Assembly (NCBI GenBank): GCA_902490095.1
Contig: CABUCQ010000124.1
Coordinates: 1-6,229, forward strand
Direction: 5' to 3'
Source: an uncultured Collinsella sp.
Lineage (GTDB): Bacteria > Actinomycetota > Coriobacteriia > Coriobacteriales > Coriobacteriaceae
Length of the DNA stretch: 6,229 bases
Below the pieces are notes generated by a model. That model was given only the letters and a program-made list of their open reading frames with translations, was not told where the DNA came from and made no database searches. How positions within the stretch are numbered: the first letter of the stretch is position 1; each line of letters opens with the position of its first letter. Below are positions 5,738 through 6,229 of this stretch, one piece after another. A program made the translations under genes and the position numbers.

Positions 5738-5749
5738 CCGGAACCGGCC

Positions 5750-6229
5750 CTAGACCGGCTTGACCTCCAGCTTTATCCCCTCGGCGCAGGAGTCGCCCAA
5801 AACATCCGAAAGGGCCCAGGTCGCATATAGCGGCAAATAGAGAACCGCTCCGTTGCGCTCAACGTTGCCTCTCGAGAAAACAATCCCGAGCCTTACGCCA
5901 TATTCAGCCGTATCAAGCACATGACCGAGCGCAGCGTGCGCGTGGTAATAGGAGCCCGATTTAACCTCGATCGGAACAGCCGTCCCATCCGGTCCATCGA
6001 CCACAAAGTCCACTTCACCGCGCTTTTTTGTCTGATAGTAGTAAAGCTGGCGATTTTGGGCAGCCAGCTGCTGGGCCACCACGTTTTCGTAAATGCCGCC
6101 CAGATTGGGCTCCTTGCTATCAAGATACGCCGCTTGGGCGACTCCAACGGGGTAGCGCGCCATCAACATGCCCGTATCCGATTGATATAGCTTGAACTGC
6201 GATGGCCGTGCCGTCTTGAGCAGGGGCGA
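5750..6229 (-). CDS. DUF4143-type AAA ATPase, C-terminal part (5' end outside window)
   Basis: The last 159 codons of a protein of the widespread ATPase family that combines an N-terminal AAA domain with a C-terminal DUF4143 domain. The frame is open to the window edge, so the ATG at 6169 is internal. The ATPase half is not in the window. The visible part begins with LLKTARPSQFKLYQSDTG, a usual stretch in this domain, and has GGIYENVVAQQL (44-55 of the fragment). It then shows a nuclease-like core of PD-(D/E)xK type: YYYQTKKRGEVDFVV (63-77) with Asp74, and PIEVKSG (86-92) with the Glu88-x-Lys90 pair. Family members are poorly understood; links to DNA handling or toxin-antitoxin-like roles have been suggested, but none is proven here. 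The last ~20 residues are acidic to basic tail sequence. It converges on the phosphatase gene and is separated from it by the repeat-rich gap. Family call is firm; activity is unknown. Confidence 0.88.
   Translation of the reverse strand, partial: SPLLKTARPSQFKLYQSDTGMLMARYPVGVAQAAYLDSKEPNLGGIYENVVAQQLAAQNRQLYYYQTKKRGEVDFVVDGPDGTAVPIEVKSGSYYHAHAALGHVLDTAEYGVRLGIVFSRGNVERNGAVLYLPLYATWALSDVLGDSCAEGIKLEVKPV

Larger units (their letters stand above)
5564..5749. other. Repeat-rich gap between phosphatase and DUF4143 gene
   Basis: This 186-base convergent gap has no credible coding. Its right two thirds are filled with two unrelated dyad elements, the three-copy unit at 5607-5705 and the 31-base palindrome at 5707-5737, placed almost end to end. 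No classical terminator with a U-tract is seen for either gene, so the hairpins may serve to stop or protect both transcripts. Confidence 0.6.

Overview
The window looks like an ordinary chromosomal stretch from a fairly GC-rich, anaerobic, gut-type bacterium. The gene style, the alpha-glucoside PTS/GH4 pair and the many hairpin-type intergenic repeats suggest a Coriobacteriia member such as Collinsella. This is an inference from style and content; no taxonomic marker is present.

Layout. (1) At the left edge is the C-terminal part of a major facilitator superfamily permease (1-810, +), cut by the window. (2) A 227-base convergent gap holds a striking nested inverted repeat (895-954) and a terminator-like hairpin (972-1006). 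(3) A two-gene minus-strand operon follows: a GH4 6-phospho-alpha-glucosidase (4008-2683) and then a PTS EIICB permease (2600-1038), separated by an 82-base gap with a GC-rich hairpin. (4) A 298-base divergent control region (4009-4306) carries several dyad elements, including a 20-base near-perfect palindrome. (5) On the plus strand are an RpiR-type HTH-SIS regulator (4307-5056) and a low-molecular-weight protein tyrosine phosphatase (5117-5563). (6) A repeat-rich gap (5564-5749) holds three copies of a ~31-base unit and a separate 31-base palindrome. (7) At the right edge is the C-terminal part of a DUF4143-type ATPase (6229-5750, -), cut by the window.

How the genes work together. The core is a catabolic locus for maltose-like alpha-glucosides. 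EIICB imports and phosphorylates the disaccharide, and the GH4 enzyme cleaves the 6-phospho-alpha-glucoside to glucose 6-phosphate plus the other sugar. The divergent RpiR-family protein, whose SIS domain should sense a phosphosugar, is the likely local regulator. The same three functions occur together in the B. subtilis glv operon (glvA-glvR-glvC). No EIIA is encoded here, so phosphate must come from an EIIA made elsewhere.

I found no clearly new multi-gene system. The least explained parts are the intergenic dyad and repeat elements.
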